Source: an uncultured Roseiflexaceae bacterium
Lineage (GTDB): Bacteria; Chloroflexota; Chloroflexia; Chloroflexales; Roseiflexaceae
Length of the DNA: 36,103 bases
NCBI GenBank assembly: GCA_937988885.1
Contig: CALKHR010000010.1
Location: forward strand, 1 to 36,103
Reading direction: 5' to 3'
This document shows, one piece after another, positions 16,571 to 24,630 of this stretch. Position 1 is the stretch's first letter; each line of letters opens with the position of its first letter. The position numbers were made by a program, and so were the translations under genes. The notes beneath the pieces were generated by a model. The model was given only the letters and a program-made list of their open reading frames with translations, was not told where the DNA came from and searched no databases.

Positions 16571-17506
16571 TTACTCGTTTGTACGATACCATTCCAACGT
16601 CCGTGCGAGACCTTCGGCAGCCGAAACACTTGGCTTGTACCCCAGCAATTTCGCCGCTTTGCTGATGTCGGCGAGCGAGTGGCGCACATCGCCTGCCCGC
16701 GCCGGACTGTGCTCGATCGGCAGTTCTTGCCCGATCAAACGGTTCAGCGTTGCGATCACATCCAGCAACGTGATACGTTCGCCGCACGCCACGTTGAACG
16801 CCTCCCCACTCACATCGGGCGCATCCATCGCCAACAGGTTCGCCTGCACCACATTTTCGATGTAGGTGAAATCGCGCGATTGCAGGCCGTCGCCCTGCAC
16901 CGTGTAGGGCTTGCCCTGCAGCGCACTGGTGCAGAAGCGTGCGATCACACCCGCATACTGCGAGGTGGGGTCTTGGCGCGGCCCAAACACGTTGAAGTAG
17001 CGCAGCGCGACCGTCTCTAGCCCATAGAGCGGCGCGAACACGCAGGTGTACTGCTCGGCGGCCAACTTGCTGATCGCGTAGGGCGAACGAGGATTGGGCG
17101 GCATCGTCTCCACTTTGGGCAGGGTTGGCGTATCACCGTACACCGACGACGACGAGGCGACCACCACGCGTCGAGCGCCAGCCTCGCGGGCCGCCAACAA
17201 CACATTCAGCGTTCCCTCGACATTGACAGCGTTGCTGGTGCGCGGATCATTGACCGAGCGCGGCACCGAGGGGAGCGCGCCCTGATGAAGGACCACTTCG
17301 GCACCCTGGGCAGCACGACGAACCGTATCGGGATCGCGCAAATCGCCCTCGATCAATTCGATATCGTTGATGACATGACGCAGATTGTGACGGTGCCCAG
17401 TGCTGAAATTATCGAGCACTCGCACCTGATGCCCTAATTCGAGCAATCGACTGACGAGATGGCTGCCAATAAAGCCACCACCACCAGTTACAAGCGTGGT
17501 CGACAT
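16571..17506 (-). CDS. NAD-dependent nucleotide-sugar 4-epimerase, WbpP-like
   Basis: The protein is 311 residues from ATG 17506, with AAGGA five bases upstream. It is an extended short-chain dehydrogenase. The NAD-binding loop is TGGGGFIG (residues 7-14), the serine run ASSSSVYGD is at 117-125, and the catalytic Tyr143-x3-Lys147 is YAISK. LHQGALPSVPRSVNDP and LRYFNVFGPRQDP resemble WbpP/TviC-type UDP-GlcNAc 4-epimerases more than classic GalE. The reaction would invert C4 of a UDP-hexose or UDP-N-acetylhexosamine in the cytoplasm to supply a building block for the glycan. It heads a two-gene unit with the GT4 enzyme. The family is firm; whether the substrate is acetylated is a weaker inference, so no gene symbol is given. 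Confidence 0.92.
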   Translation of the reverse strand: MSTTLVTGGGGFIGSHLVSRLLELGHQVRVLDNFSTGHRHNLRHVINDIELIEGDLRDPDTVRRAAQGAEVVLHQGALPSVPRSVNDPRTSNAVNVEGTLNVLLAAREAGARRVVVASSSSVYGDTPTLPKVETMPPNPRSPYAISKLAAEQYTCVFAPLYGLETVALRYFNVFGPRQDPTSQYAGVIARFCTSALQGKPYTVQGDGLQSRDFTYIENVVQANLLAMDAPDVSGEAFNVACGERITLLDVIATLNRLIGQELPIEHSPARAGDVRHSLADISKAAKLLGYKPSVSAAEGLARTLEWYRTNE

Positions 17507-17903
17507 AGAATTCCTTTATTTTGCCCTGTACTTATTAAGACGCAGCAAGCCCCGAAAAGTTCCACTATCTACGCATTTTTTATTGGCCACACTGCCCTCC
17601 GCAGTGCGCGTGTCCAAGCATGTCGCGAGGTCTCATCCACCGATGAGTCTTGGTAAACACGATTGGGCACAATCAAGGTAAGGTTGTATCAACCGGACGA
17701 CGCATCGTTGCGTGGATGCAGCCTTGTTTGTCTGCGAACACCGACTGCATCGGTCTCTTTGGAAGCTTCACAAACAGGACACCGTGTTTTATATGGCTAA
17801 GCGACATTGCCTAGCAGCACGATGATTGGCAGACACCAAGGTACGAGCAGCGTACGCAGGCCGACTGCCATCTAATACGTCGTGGGTCGCTGCGGCGGGC
17901 GGG
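17507..17903. other. Intergenic region upstream of the epimerase
   Basis: These 397 bases separate the GT-C gene ending at 17904 from the epimerase start, so they should hold one transcript end and the next promoter. Visible structures are weak: GATGCAG/CTGCATC at 17715-17721 and 17745-17751 with a 23-base loop, and GGTTG/CAACC at 17682-17694. No promoter stands out and no supported gene is seen on either strand. Confidence 0.45.
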
Positions 17904-19745
17904 TCAAGGCACGCCAGGTGCGTCTGTGGGCATCAGACGGTACATCACCACTGGGTTGGAGGCCTGATTGGGCCGCGCGAAGGTCATCACAATTTCAGCG
18001 ACGTCGCTAAACTGGCGCGTAGGCGTAAAATCATCCCGTGACGCAATATTCAAAGGTAACTTCGCCCCCAATCTGTTCGCGAGTATCTTACCATAAATTA
18101 CCGCACGCTCGATCAACGATGGAGCATGGTGCGTAGGAGCGTCGCTCAATTGGTGGCTGTAAAAGGTAATATGCCGCGCCATAATCTCTTCGCGGTCGAT
18201 CAGATACGTAATCCCCTTCGAACGCAAATAATCGAGCAGTTCGCGCCGTTCCATCACCGGCACGATCTCGTGATTCAGCTTTCCATCGATGTTCAGGATC
18301 ACATGGCCGGAGTAGTACTGCAGAATGCCGGAGTTCTTCGCGCCGATCAGCGCATCGGCGGGCATCGTGTCGCGAATCCACAGCGCGGCCTGGTACATGG
18401 TCGGCTGTGTCTGGTCGGTCTCGGCGAGTTTCTCGTGGTAGAAGCGTATCGCCTCGCCAGTGTTCAGCGCTATGATCGTGCAGGTGGCCGCCGCCAGCAC
18501 CACTGCGCTCAGTCGCCCCGACCTGCGCCGCCACAGCTCGGCGCCCAACCAGGCCAGCAGGATGATCAGCACCGCCGAGATGCCCACAAAGTAGCGGGCG
18601 CGGGCCTGCTGAAGCAGGTAGCCGTAGTACAGCGGCGGTATGGGCAGGTAGATCAGCAACGGCAGCAGGCCCAGCAAGCGCCAGCGCAACGCCCAAACCA
18701 GCAGCGCCGCCATCAGGATGATCAGCACACCCAGCATCCACGGCGCCGGAATCCAGTCGAGATCGATGGCCGAGTTCTGCGAGAAGGCGTTCAGGCCATT
18801 GGTGAGGTGGTAATCGCCGCGCTCGGCAGGCGTTTTGCCGGGGCCGTAGCTGTGCATATACGTCAGCGCCTTGCCGCTGCTCGGCCCGAACGAGCCGCCC
18901 ACCGTTTTATTGAAGATGAAGTACGGCGTCAGCAACAGCATCGTGCCGACCACATAGGTTAGGATCGGCAGCAGCACCCGTGGTTGCTTCAGTAGCCCAC
19001 CGATTTGCCGAAGCAGTTGGCCCGCCTTGGCTGTGAGCGATGCGCCCTTGGTTGGCGCTTGCAGCAACTCCAAGCCCATCGTCAACGTGATCGCGCCAAA
19101 CGCCAGGCTCGCATCCAGGCGCGCGAGCACCGCCAGCGCCGTGAGCACCGCCAAGCCCAGCATATGCTTGAGGTTGCTGTGATCCGCCTTGTAGAAGGCC
19201 ACAAACAACGAGAGCAGCATCAGCAAGCCCATCGACGTTTCCATGCCGTTGACGCTGATGCGCAGCAGGTATGGGTTGAGCGAAAACAGCGTCGCCGCCA
19301 GGAAACCGGCCAACTCTCCGCCGAAGCGCCGCGCCAGCCACCACAGCGGCCAGATCGCCAGCGTGTTGAGTAGCGCGCAGATCACCAGGTTCGCGTTGAA
19401 TCCGGCATCCAAGGCGTCCGGCGCGATCAGGTAGGGCAGCGCGCCTAAGGTTAGCGGGTAGAGCGGCTGAAAGCCCGTGGTGGGATTCGCACCATCGGCG
19501 GTGATGCCCAGGCCCAGCGCGAAGTTCCGCGCGATGGCCGTCACCATCCAGGCATCATCTTCGAGCACGATCAGGTGCGTGGAGAGTGGGAGCAGCGCGA
19601 AGGCCAATCGCAGCGCGAGGCCGATCACCGCCACGATCCAGACGCCCCTCCGTAGCCAGCGTACTTGGGTGCGCGTAACATTATCGGGAAGTGCTGCCTG
19701 TTGCGAGTTCAATAGGGCCATGCCTGCTTCTGCCTTACTGTTCAT
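17904..19745 (-). CDS. GT-C family integral membrane glycosyltransferase (DDA/GMET type)
   Basis: The protein is 613 residues from ATG 19745, which overlaps the end of the upstream gene by 11 bases; ATG 19721 is an alternative. The first helix is at about 33-53. The first outer loop has LEDDAWMVTAIARNFALG, with Asp63-Asp64 as the likely GT-C acidic motif, then NPTTGFQPLYPLTLG. NPYLLRISVNGMETSMG places a GMET motif at 167-170, shared with the neighbour at 19735-22044. Ten or so further helices follow, then a C-terminal outer region of ~150 residues with DTMPADALIGAKNSGILQYY. It is predicted to transfer a sugar from a polyprenyl phosphate to a surface glycan. It is the last gene of the flippase-GT cluster. 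Confidence 0.9.
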   Translation of the reverse strand: MNSKAEAGMALLNSQQAALPDNVTRTQVRWLRRGVWIVAVIGLALRLAFALLPLSTHLIVLEDDAWMVTAIARNFALGLGITADGANPTTGFQPLYPLTLGALPYLIAPDALDAGFNANLVICALLNTLAIWPLWWLARRFGGELAGFLAATLFSLNPYLLRISVNGMETSMGLLMLLSLFVAFYKADHSNLKHMLGLAVLTALAVLARLDASLAFGAITLTMGLELLQAPTKGASLTAKAGQLLRQIGGLLKQPRVLLPILTYVVGTMLLLTPYFIFNKTVGGSFGPSSGKALTYMHSYGPGKTPAERGDYHLTNGLNAFSQNSAIDLDWIPAPWMLGVLIILMAALLVWALRWRLLGLLPLLIYLPIPPLYYGYLLQQARARYFVGISAVLIILLAWLGAELWRRRSGRLSAVVLAAATCTIIALNTGEAIRFYHEKLAETDQTQPTMYQAALWIRDTMPADALIGAKNSGILQYYSGHVILNIDGKLNHEIVPVMERRELLDYLRSKGITYLIDREEIMARHITFYSHQLSDAPTHHAPSLIERAVIYGKILANRLGAKLPLNIASRDDFTPTRQFSDVAEIVMTFARPNQASNPVVMYRLMPTDAPGVP

Positions 19746-22044
19746 CAGAGCGAATATCTGCGGTGATCCAGCCGGACGGCGCGGGGTGCGAGCGCAGCTT
19801 AAACAGCCGAATCCAGCGCCCTTCCGGCCCATGCACAATGCCGCGCTCGTACAACTCGAAGAAACGCGGCTCGTTCATCAACGCGCCAGCCGAGTTGAAC
19901 GGAATGTACACAGGCTGGCGGCGCAAAATATAGTCGTTGTCGGTCTTTTCGGAACCAGCCACGCCCTGGCCGATCGTCGGCTCATCGATATGGGCGATGT
20001 GCAGGTCGTTCAAGCCCAGCATATCCAGCACCGGGCGGTCGGCGTAGTAGGGCAGCGCCCCCGCAATGCCCGTGCCGATCAGCGTGCCCGGCTCGGTGTG
20101 CTCGCGCAGCCACAGCCCAATCTCGCGGTTCTTCTCGACCACGGTGTATTCCGTCCACACGCCCGATTGGCCGTTCAGGGTGCGCGAATCGTATAGTTGC
20201 GGTGCCTGCCATGCCAACACCACCACCGTCAGGATTGTGACAAGCGGCGCGCTCGCCAGCGGCGGCACTACTCGGCTGAGCCAGTTCAGCCCCAGCCCAC
20301 CTAGCAGCGCCAGCAACGGCAGCACGGGTACGAAGAAGCGGAACTGCGGGAAGTGGTCGCCACCCACCAGAATGATGTAAGTGCTGTAGGCTGTCGCCAG
20401 CATCCCAAGAAAAACGCCGGGATACGCCGCCCAGGCGCTGAGCCGTTGACGAAGGGTGGAGCCGCTCGCCACGCCGATCGGCAAGATGCCCAGGACGGCC
20501 AACACCACCAGCGGCGCTTGGGCAGCCGCGAATTCGCGGGCATAGCCGACGCCCCGCCACACCTGCGCGATCGTGCTGCCAACCTTCGCGTAGAACGTGT
20601 TGGGCAGCGGATAACCGTAGTAGGTGTAGCGCCAAGCGTAGTACGGGCCGAAGATCAGCAGGAAGCCCAGCGCCAAGCCGAACACCTGCCGCCAGGCGAC
20701 TCTGCCCGCCAGCCACGAACTTGCCAGCAGGTGCAGGCCGCACAGCCCCGCCACCATCACACCCTCGGGGCGAGTCATCGCCGCCAGGGCCAGCAGCAGG
20801 CCCACCAGCGCGCCCGGTGCCTTGCGGATGTAGGCCACCGCGCCCGCCGCAACTAGCAGGGTGAATAGACCCGTCTCCATGCCACTGCCGCGCGCCGCGT
20901 ACAGCACGAACGGCGTGCTGCTGACCAACAGGGCCAGCGCCGCCACCGCACTGCTATCGCTGATCTGCGGGCGCAGCGCCTGCCAGATCAGCGCGGCGGT
21001 CGCCAGCGCGATCAGCAAACTGAACGCCAACGCGCTGAGCGTGGGATCGAGGCCCAGCGCTTGGATCGGCACAAACAGCAGCATCCAAAGGAAGTTCGTG
21101 TAGCCCTCGACCCGTTCGCCCGGATTGAAGACGAAGCCATGCCCCAGCCAAGCGTTGAGCGCGTAGCGGAACGAGATAAAGGCGTCGTCGAGAATCCAAC
21201 TGCCCAGAATCTGCGGCGCCAGCACCAGCGCGCCCAAGCCCACCGCCAACAGCCCGACGATCGGCAGCGCACCGCGCGCCTGCAGGGCGATGCTCCAAGC
21301 GACCAGCAGTCCAATGGCGAGCATCTCGGCGGGAAGAATCTGATGACGGTACAACAGCCCTTGCAGCCCCACCAACACCAGGCCAATCCCACCTGCCACC
21401 AGTATGCGGATGGACGAATGGGAGCGCCCGAGCGTGCTGAGCCAGGCCACCACGCCGATCAACAAGCCCAGCACCAGCGCCATGAGCGGGCTGTAGGCCC
21501 GTTGACGGCTGATCTGCGCGAGTTGTACGCTGTCCATCGCCACGCCCATCGGGTAGCCGTACTGCGGGTTGGCGATGGTGTCGCTCTCCACCTCGATCAG
21601 CATATCGGGGCTGTAGGCGGTGGAGCGCGGCGGCAGCATCACGTGGTAGACGCGCCAACCTGGTTGCGTCATATGGCCGCTGAGATCGGCGAGCGGTTGG
21701 TTGTTGAAGCGCAGTTGCACCTGCTCGGGCGCGGGTTCGCGGCAGCCACACAGGCGCAGGCTGAGCACAAGCGGCCCGCCCAATCGGTCGCCATCGCGCA
21801 CCATAAAATTGCCCAAGCCGTCGGTCCAGCGGAAGGGCGTGCCGTTCGCATCCTGCTCTATCTCGTTAAAGCCGTAGAAGCTGCGAATCTGGGTGGTTTC
21901 ACCTTGGGCGAGCAACGGCCCAAACGCCGCAACCCGAAACGACACCTGTTCGGGGAGGCGTGGCAGCAGTACGAGGGCGAGGGCCGCAACTAGGCCAATC
22001 AGCAGTGCACTGACGGTCGTGCGATATGTTCTGTGTGCGATCAT
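19735..22044 (-). CDS. GT-C glycosyltransferase, AftB-like, with N-terminal extracytoplasmic sandwich
   Basis: The protein is 769 residues from ATG 22044. After helix 1 (about 10-28) there is an outer beta-rich region (50-180) with PFRWTDGLGNF and CGCREP. Membrane segments restart near 185. A second acidic loop, ILDDAFISFRYALNAWLGHG, has Asp286-Asp287, followed by NPGERVEGYTNFLW. This signature is shared with AftB-like arabinofuranosyltransferases (GT89) and many bacterial GT-C proteins. GSGMETGLF has GMET at 388-391. The C-terminus has an outer domain with EHTEPGTLIGTGIAGALPYY and a YADRPVLDMLGLND segment. The start has no Shine-Dalgarno and sits eight bases after an extended -10 box, so it may be leaderless. 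Arabinose specificity is not claimed. Confidence 0.9.
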   Translation of the reverse strand: MIAHRTYRTTVSALLIGLVAALALVLLPRLPEQVSFRVAAFGPLLAQGETTQIRSFYGFNEIEQDANGTPFRWTDGLGNFMVRDGDRLGGPLVLSLRLCGCREPAPEQVQLRFNNQPLADLSGHMTQPGWRVYHVMLPPRSTAYSPDMLIEVESDTIANPQYGYPMGVAMDSVQLAQISRQRAYSPLMALVLGLLIGVVAWLSTLGRSHSSIRILVAGGIGLVLVGLQGLLYRHQILPAEMLAIGLLVAWSIALQARGALPIVGLLAVGLGALVLAPQILGSWILDDAFISFRYALNAWLGHGFVFNPGERVEGYTNFLWMLLFVPIQALGLDPTLSALAFSLLIALATAALIWQALRPQISDSSAVAALALLVSSTPFVLYAARGSGMETGLFTLLVAAGAVAYIRKAPGALVGLLLALAAMTRPEGVMVAGLCGLHLLASSWLAGRVAWRQVFGLALGFLLIFGPYYAWRYTYYGYPLPNTFYAKVGSTIAQVWRGVGYAREFAAAQAPLVVLAVLGILPIGVASGSTLRQRLSAWAAYPGVFLGMLATAYSTYIILVGGDHFPQFRFFVPVLPLLALLGGLGLNWLSRVVPPLASAPLVTILTVVVLAWQAPQLYDSRTLNGQSGVWTEYTVVEKNREIGLWLREHTEPGTLIGTGIAGALPYYADRPVLDMLGLNDLHIAHIDEPTIGQGVAGSEKTDNDYILRRQPVYIPFNSAGALMNEPRFFELYERGIVHGPEGRWIRLFKLRSHPAPSGWITADIRSDEQ

Positions 22045-22052
22045 CGGGCGGC

Positions 22053-22058
22053 ATTATA
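22053..22058 (-). promoter_or_regulatory. Extended -10 promoter directly before a start codon
   Basis: Minus strand TGGTATAAT, a perfect -10 hexamer at 22058-22053 with a TGn extension. ATG 22044 follows after only eight bases, so the expected start of transcription is at or next to the ATG. The -35 is poor (TTGCTG with a 19-base spacer). Confidence 0.55.
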
Positions 22059-22121
22059 CCACTAACCCATCTGTGGGCAGCAATGAACGAATGATGATGA
22101 AATGCTTGATCTTCGTGCGGT

Positions 22122-23348
22122 CTACGCCTGTTTGGCGCGCTCGTAACAGTCGAGCAGGCGGCCAAGCAGTTCTTCTTCGTTGAAATCGCGTGCGAGTTTG
22201 ATCCGTCCGCCGTGGATCAGCCGTTGGCGCAACCCTTCATCCTCCAACAGGCGATTGATGCCGTAGGCGAGCGCTTCGGGATTCTCGGGCTGAACGAGCA
22301 GGCCGTCCTGTCCGTCGGTAACGATCTCGTCGATGACGGGGATGTTGCTGGCGACCACGGGCACTTCGGCCTGCATCGCTTCGAGCAGCGGCAGCCCAAA
22401 GCCCTCGTAGCGCGACGGCAGCACGATGCAGCGCGCAGCCCGCAGCAGTGCCAGTTTCTGCTCCTCGGTCACCCGCCCCGCGAAGTGCAAGTTGTTGGCG
22501 ACGCCCAATTCGGCGGCGCGGGCCTGCATCTCGGCCTGCTTAGCGGGGTTATGGCTCACCACCACCAAGGTGACATCGGGATGTTTGGCCACCACGCCCG
22601 GCAGCGCTTCGATCAGCGTGTCGTAGCCTGTGCGGGGCGTCAACTGCTTGATGAACAGAATGATCGGCCCTCGGATGCCTTCTAGCACCGATTCGTCGGG
22701 CGTGTAGCCGGGCAGATCCTCGATCCAGAGCGGGATCACTTCGCAGCGATCCGGGTAGAAGCCCATATTGGCGAGCAAGCCCTGCTCGTGGCGCGAGGAG
22801 GCCACGAAGCGCGAAACGTGCCGGAGCGGCGCGTGCAGCAGGTAGTTGGTGAGCTGGCGGCGCGGGCGCGGATCGCGCAGAAACTGGCGGATCAGCCCGG
22901 GGATGGTGTAGGCGAGCCGATCGTAATGGATGCGGCTGGTGTAGGGGCGCTCGCGATCCTCGACCAAGTAGGCGTCGTGGAACGGCCCCACCGGGCTATG
23001 CACCACGGGAATGCGGTGTTTGCGCGCCCAAGCCATCGCGTTGTAGATGAACACATTGCGAAAGTGGAAGATATGAATGATATCGGGCTTGGGCAGGCCG
23101 TTGAGCGCGCGGGCCAACTCCGAACTCGGCCAAATGCTTGGCTCGAGTCGCAGCGATACGATGCCGTCGATCAGTTCGCGGCGTTGAGTCATGGCCGGGT
23201 GCCCAGGCGTGTAGTAGCCCACGGCGGTGACGCGGTGCCCTCGACGTGCGAGCGCCCGCGCCAGCACAGGCTCAGGCCAGTTGCGGGCGAAGTCGCGCGT
23301 GACCGCGCCAAGGCCCAGGATCAGGACATGCTGTGGTGTTCGTGTCAT
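22122..23348 (-). CDS. GT4-family glycosyltransferase
   Basis: The 408-residue GT-B protein starts at ATG 23348. The N-terminal domain begins HVLILGLGAVTRDF and has IPVVHSPVGPFHDAY (about residues 104-118). The donor domain has ILFIKQLTPRTGYDTLIEAL, TLVVVSHNP and NLHFAGRVTEEQKLALLRAA. The EX7E motif is intact as EGFGLPLLE, followed by VPVVASNIPVIDEIV. It sits 76 bases after the GT4 gene at 23425-24600 and 77 bases before the AftB-like gene. It probably works on the same lipid-linked glycan. Donor sugar unknown. Confidence 0.94.
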   Translation of the reverse strand: MTRTPQHVLILGLGAVTRDFARNWPEPVLARALARRGHRVTAVGYYTPGHPAMTQRRELIDGIVSLRLEPSIWPSSELARALNGLPKPDIIHIFHFRNVFIYNAMAWARKHRIPVVHSPVGPFHDAYLVEDRERPYTSRIHYDRLAYTIPGLIRQFLRDPRPRRQLTNYLLHAPLRHVSRFVASSRHEQGLLANMGFYPDRCEVIPLWIEDLPGYTPDESVLEGIRGPIILFIKQLTPRTGYDTLIEALPGVVAKHPDVTLVVVSHNPAKQAEMQARAAELGVANNLHFAGRVTEEQKLALLRAARCIVLPSRYEGFGLPLLEAMQAEVPVVASNIPVIDEIVTDGQDGLLVQPENPEALAYGINRLLEDEGLRQRLIHGGRIKLARDFNEEELLGRLLDCYERAKQA

Positions 23349-23424
23349 AGTGCTGTATGTTGCCTAGCGACTCGCATTAAATTGCTCTAGATGTAGGGCT
23401 GAACATTCTTTTAACCCCCTAGAC

Positions 23425-24600
23425 TTAGCGCTTGGTGAGCGTTCGTGGGGTGTCGAGCGCTTGACGGTAGCACTCCAGCACGCGATCCACCACCCGATCC
23501 CACGTGAACATCTCGAGTGTCCAGCGGCGTCCCGCTGCGCCCATCCGCGCGAGCAGCGCTTGATCGTTGAGCAGCACGCTGATCCGCTCGGCCATTGCGT
23601 GCGCATCTCCGGGCGGCACCAAGTAGCCCGTCTCGCCGTCGCGCACCACTTCGGGCAGGCCGCCAGTGCGGGCCGCCACTACCGGCTTGGTGCAGGCCAT
23701 CGCCTCGCAGGCTGCGATGCAGAACGTCTCGTGATCGGTGCTCGGCACCACAAACAGATCGCTGATCGCGTGGTAGCGGGGCAGTTCGGCGTTGGCGATC
23801 GGCCCGAGGAAGTGCACATACTTGGCGATGCCGAGTTCTTGGGCGCGCCGTTCGAGGTTGGGGCGGTGCGGGCCATCGCCGGCCAACAGCAAGTAGGGCG
23901 GGTTGCTGTTCTGCTCATCCAAACAGAGCAGCGCCATCGCATCGAGCAGATGATCGATGCCCTTGAAGGTGACCAGACGCCCGACGTACAACAGCAACGG
24001 CGCGCCGTTGGGCGCGAACTTCTCGCGCAGTTCCGTCTCAGGCACTTGCGGACGGAAGATCTCCTCATCGAAGCCGTTGTACGAGACGGCGATCGGAATG
24101 CGGAAGTGCTCGGCGACCATATTGGCGTTGTAGTGGCTGCACGCGAACGCGCCGTCGATGGTGCGGCGCAACAGCAGATCGCCCGGGAAGAAATCGGTGC
24201 CCTGCGAGTTGTAGATCAGACGGGCATTGCTGCGCTTGCGTGCCCACGCGCCGAACGGGAAGTCGTAGGGCTTCGAGACTTGGATGATGTCGTAGTTGCC
24301 GCGCACTAAACTCGGCAGCGCCGTGACCGCCATCGAGGTGCGCTCCAGCAACTTGAGCAGGTTCAGCGACTTGCGCAGCGGTGGCACGCGGCCCCACACC
24401 TCGCGGGCGATGTAGGGGTACTGGCGAATGCGCAACTTGGAGTAGGGCCGTAGCACGTCGCCACGCCCGCCGAACAGCGTGACATTGTGGCCTCGGTCGG
24501 CCAAGCGTCGCGCAACCTCCCACACAAAACTCTCCACGCCACCGTGTTTGGTGGTGGTGGTCAGGTTGTAAAACGCGATATTTAGCGATGTATTGCTCAT
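23425..24600 (-). CDS. GT4-family glycosyltransferase
   Basis: The protein is 391 residues from ATG 24600, 30 bases after the flippase stop. The N-terminus has KHGGVESFVWEVARRLADRG, the glycine-rich acceptor-side loop and helix typical of GT4. Further on are YNSQGTDFFPGD and SHYNANMVAEHF. The donor domain has LLLYVGRLVTFKGIDHLLDA and FLGPIANAELPRYHAISDLF. The EX7E motif is intact as ETFCIAACE, followed by KPVVAARTGGLPEVV. The enzyme is cytoplasmic or membrane-associated. The tight spacing indicates co-transcription with the flippase, placing it in the same glycan pathway. Confidence 0.94.
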   Translation of the reverse strand: MSNTSLNIAFYNLTTTTKHGGVESFVWEVARRLADRGHNVTLFGGRGDVLRPYSKLRIRQYPYIAREVWGRVPPLRKSLNLLKLLERTSMAVTALPSLVRGNYDIIQVSKPYDFPFGAWARKRSNARLIYNSQGTDFFPGDLLLRRTIDGAFACSHYNANMVAEHFRIPIAVSYNGFDEEIFRPQVPETELREKFAPNGAPLLLYVGRLVTFKGIDHLLDAMALLCLDEQNSNPPYLLLAGDGPHRPNLERRAQELGIAKYVHFLGPIANAELPRYHAISDLFVVPSTDHETFCIAACEAMACTKPVVAARTGGLPEVVRDGETGYLVPPGDAHAMAERISVLLNDQALLARMGAAGRRWTLEMFTWDRVVDRVLECYRQALDTPRTLTKR

Positions 24601-24630
24601 ACTCTTTCTTTTGAAGGTGATTGGCTCAGC

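Noticed and set aside
17715..17751. Hairpin GATGCAG/CTGCATC as a terminator
   Set aside because: The loop is 23 bases and the stem only seven pairs; it could be chance.
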